A DNA stretch of 7,639 bases, taken from NCBI GenBank assembly GCA_017882205.1, contig JADGPY010000358.1, positions 1 through 7,639 of the forward strand, in the 5' to 3' direction. Positions 5,270-7,639 of the stretch are shown piece by piece; position 1 is the first letter of the stretch, and each line of letters begins with the position of its first letter. The notes beneath the pieces were generated by a model. It saw nothing but the letters and a program-made list of their open reading frames with translations, did not search any database and was not told where the DNA came from. The DNA comes from Chitinophagaceae bacterium (lineage in GTDB: Bacteria > Bacteroidota > Bacteroidia > Chitinophagales > Chitinophagaceae). Both the position numbers and the translations under genes were made by a program.

Positions 5270-7171
5270 ATGAACAAGATCATTATAATTGTTTTGTTTC
5301 TCTTTTCATTCACCAAAACAAATGCACAGGGTAAGTCGTGGATACGAATCAATCAGCTTGGATATACTCTCCACGGAATAAAGGTGGCGGTATGGTGTAG
5401 CAAAGATGAAACCAGCATTTCTTCGTTTTCATTAATTGACTCAGGTACCCACAAAATAGTTCTCACAAAAAATGCCGGTAAAAATTTCGGTGTATATGGT
5501 CCTTTTAAAAATACGTATCGCCTAAATTTTTCTTCATTTCAAATCCGCGGCGTGTATTGCCTGAAAGCCGGCAAAGCTATTTCTCCTTTTTTTAAAATTG
5601 ATAAAGATGTTTATAAAGGCACTGCTGATTTTTGTTTACAATATATGCGTCAGCAGCGAAGCGGCTTCAATCCTTTTTTAAAAGATAGCTGCCATACACA
5701 TGATGGATATACCCTTTATGGGCCAATGGCCGACAGCACACATATTGATGTAAGCGGTGGCTGGCACGATGCTTCGGATTATTTGCAATACTCTGCTACT
5801 TCAGCGAATGCCACCTATCATTTGCTTATGGCTTACCGTGATTTTAAAAATGTTTTTACTGATGAAAAATTAGCGAATGGATTAGATGGAAAGAATGGAA
5901 TAGCTGATGTTTTGGATGAAGCTAAATGGGGGATAGATTGGCTATTGAAAATGTTTCCCCGTGCTGACTGGATGTTCAACCAAATCGCTGATGACCGCGA
6001 TCACATGGGAATGAGAATTCCTAAAGAAGATTCATTTTATGGTAAAGGATTTGAAAGGCCGGTTTATTTTGTAAGCGGAAAACCTCAGCAACGGGGTAAG
6101 TTTATGAATAATACGACCGGCTCTTCTTCCACCGCTGGAAAATTTGCTAGTGCCTTTGCATTGGCGCATTATCTTTTTTTAAAAGATAGTGTTTTTAAAA
6201 TAACGGATACAAGAAAAGGATATTACGACAAGGCATTCGAGGCTTATAATTATGCATTAAAAAACCCAGGTGTAACACAAACGGCTTCTGTAAGATCACC
6301 CTACATTTATGCAGAAGATAATTGGGTTGATGACATGGAACTGGCAGCGGCTGCATTGCATGAGATGGTTATTAATTCGCCATCTGGTACTGATAATGGG
6401 TTTTATATGTTAAAGGCATTTGACTATGCACAACAGGAAAAAATAACGCCATGGCTGGGCGCTGACACAGCAAAACATTATCAATGGTATCCTTTTATCA
6501 ATCTTGGTCATTATGAATTAGCTAAACAATTAAAAAGCAAACAGTCCGGCCCGGGTGTTGGTTATTCTAAGAAATTTAGAGACGAGGTCTGGAATAAAGC
6601 AGACACCATTATTGGTTATTACCGGCAGGGAATTCAACTTGTCTGGAACAAAGCGAAGAAGAATGCCTTCTATCGGGGTGTTCCATTTATCTGATGCAGC
6701 AATAATCTTACAACATCGTTCGCAATACAATGTTATTTGTATAAGCAATTAACGGGTGATAAAGGATTTGAAGAATTTGAACAGGCAAATGTTGATTGGC
6801 TCTTTGGTTGCAATCCATGGGGCACAAGTATGGTGTATGGTTTGCCTTCATGGGGTGATACGCCAGTTGATCCGCATTCTGCCTTTACTCATTTAAAAAA
6901 TTATCCAATTAATGGCGGATTGGTTGACGGCCCCGTTTACACAAGCATCTACGAAAATCTTATTGGCATTACTTTAAAAGATGCAGATGAGTATGCAGAG
7001 TTTCAAAGTGACCTTGCGGTATATCATGATGACTATGGAGATTACAGTACAAACGAACCCACGATGGATGGAACTGCTTCGTTGATTTATTTGCTTGCTG
7101 CAAAAGAAGATGAAAACGGCCGTAACTACAGAAGCCACCAAACTGGCTTGAGTTTTTGGCTGGTTAAATAA
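5270..7171 (+). pseudogene. secreted glycoside hydrolase family 9 (endo-beta-1,4-glucanase-like), interrupted by an in-frame TGA
   Basis: The frame runs 633 sense codons plus TAA, broken once by TGA at 6692-6694 (codon 475). A signal peptide ends near residue 19 (TNA-QG). An N-terminal Ig-like CelD_N domain (about 24-112, opening IRINQLGY) precedes the GH9 (alpha/alpha)6 catalytic domain (about 115-625). SGGWHDASDYLQY at 162-174 carries the paired aspartates (Asp167, Asp170) that activate the catalytic water. After the TGA the same frame continues with GH9 blocks: CSNNL, DWLFGCNPWGTSM, GGLVDGP, then DYGDYSTNEPTMDGTAS, in which Glu596 is the expected catalytic acid. The stop replaces a Trp in the conserved PFI-W-CSNNL stretch, so TGG to TGA, a single transition, explains it. 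The 474-residue product would lack Glu596 and be inactive. Family members cleave beta-1,4-glucans such as cellulose, mixed-linkage glucan or xyloglucan backbones. The family is certain; whether the lesion is real or a sequence error cannot be told here. The 3' end overlaps the convergent regulator by 8 bases. Confidence 0.9.
6692..6694 (+). other. premature TGA at an expected Trp codon of the GH9 gene
   Basis: The frame reads ...GVPFI, TGA, CSNNLTTSF... with no shift in phase on either side. The family usually has WCSNNL here, so the lesion is one base (position 6694, G to A). Downstream similarity continues for about 158 codons to the natural TAA at 7169-7171. A TTG at 6737 could only restart a fragment of 144 residues without a signal peptide or the catalytic aspartates. 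Confidence 0.88.
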
Positions 7172-7639
7172 GTTTATACTTAGTTGCTAATTTGATAGCC
7201 TGTCCTTTTGAAGAAATATGAAGTTTATTATAAATATTGGCGATATGTTTACGTACCGTGTGGTGGCTTAAGAATAATTTTTCGGCTGTGGCTTTATAAT
7301 CCAATCCATCTACCAATAATTTCAATACTTCAATTTCGCGATTTGATAACTCATCCTGAATGGGAAGATAATCTGGCAGTTCAAGGTTTTGTTTTGGGGG
7401 CTGGTTCATTAATAAATTCATTGCCTTGCGTGCAATCCTTGGACTCATAGGTGCGCCCCCGATTTCTATAAGTTCCTGGATCCATCCAATGATAACAGGT
7501 ACCTTTTCATCTTTTAATAAATATCCACTGGCGCCTGCTTTAATGGCCTCAAAAATCTTATCATCATCATCAAATACAGTGAGTATTAAAAACTTTACAC
7601 CAGGGTATAAAGTTTGGGAAATTCGTATGGTTTCAATAC
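7164..7639 (-). CDS. NarL/FixJ-type (LuxR HTH) response regulator, N-terminus beyond the window
   Basis: The frame is open from the window edge, giving 157 residues. The first ATG inside (7448) is internal, because the receiver domain clearly continues upstream of it. Visible receiver features are ILTVFDDDDKIFEAI with the conserved switch Thr20 (numbering from the first complete codon) and GYLLKD with the conserved Lys42. The phospho-acceptor Asp and acidic pocket, about 55-60 residues, lie outside. After a linker (about 64-94), a LuxR-type DNA-binding domain occupies 95-157: LSNREIEVLKLL, then SHHTVRKHIANIYNKL, then the terminal helix. Such regulators bind promoter DNA as dimers after phosphorylation by a histidine kinase; the kinase is not in the window. 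The stop TAA (complement of 7164-7166) lies inside the last codons of the GH9 gene, so the two convergent genes overlap at their ends. Targets are unknown; regulation of the adjacent GH9 gene is only a possibility. Confidence 0.95.
   Translation of the reverse strand, partial: IETIRISQTLYPGVKFLILTVFDDDDKIFEAIKAGASGYLLKDEKVPVIIGWIQELIEIGGAPMSPRIARKAMNLLMNQPPKQNLELPDYLPIQDELSNREIEVLKLLVDGLDYKATAEKLFLSHHTVRKHIANIYNKLHISSKGQAIKLATKYKLI

Noticed and set aside
6692..6739. Programmed recoding (selenocysteine or Trp-TGA code) or a restart at TTG 6737 to explain the split GH9
   Set aside because: The expected residue is Trp, not Cys or Sec, and no hairpin suited to a SECIS is evident right after the TGA. 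Every other Trp in the window is encoded by TGG. The TTG is an ordinary Leu codon in the family context, and a restart would yield only an unexported fragment.
7560..7571. (ATC)4 microsatellite in the response regulator gene
   Set aside because: It encodes the DDDD stretch after ILTVF, where acidic runs are common in NarL-type receivers of this phylum, so it is ordinary coding sequence.

Overview
The window looks like a chromosomal segment of a Bacteroidota bacterium, probably a Chitinophagaceae-like member of the Chitinophagia/Sphingobacteriia side. This is an inference from several things: the DNA is moderately AT-rich, start codons lack Shine-Dalgarno sequences, a TAnnTTTG-type promoter element is present, and the ExbD, GH9 and NarL-type proteins have the flavour of that phylum. 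No RNA gene, CRISPR array, insertion sequence or phage gene is visible.

Layout, left to right. (1) Positions 1-1071 (+) hold the 3' part of a CocE/NonD-type serine hydrolase related to alpha-amino acid ester hydrolases. (2) A Fic-domain protein (1092-2237, +) follows after 20 bases. Its Fic motif is intact except that the catalytic histidine is a phenylalanine. (3) A short convergent intergenic region carries an imperfect inverted repeat (2295-2374) built from roughly 9-base units. (4) On the minus strand lie a stomatin-like slipin (2398-3213) and, upstream of it, a long NfeD with a ClpP-like protease domain (3226-4506). This is the classic NfeD-stomatin pair. (5) Further upstream on the same strand is an ExbD/TolR-type proton-channel subunit (4596-5057) with no ExbB or TonB beside it. 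(6) A divergent intergenic region (5058-5269) holds a candidate promoter and a repeated 16-17 base element. (7) A secreted glycoside hydrolase family 9 enzyme (5270-7171, +) is interrupted by one in-frame TGA at 6692-6694, exactly where a tryptophan codon is expected. (8) The 3' part of a NarL/LuxR-type response regulator (7164 to the window end, -) overlaps the GH9 stop by 8 bases in convergent orientation.

How the genes relate. NfeD and slipin almost certainly act together in the membrane: the protease partner may process or regulate the SPFH scaffold. ExbD could share their transcript but belongs to a different machine. The hydrolase and the Fic protein are close enough to be cotranscribed, but no functional link is evident. 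The GH9 enzyme would be a cell-envelope or secreted beta-glucan hydrolase. As written, its product stops before the catalytic acid, so the locus is a fresh pseudogene or contains a sequence error.

I see no clear multi-gene system that is new. The two points most worth a second look are the Fic protein with a substituted catalytic residue but intact surroundings, and the single-codon interruption of the GH9 gene.
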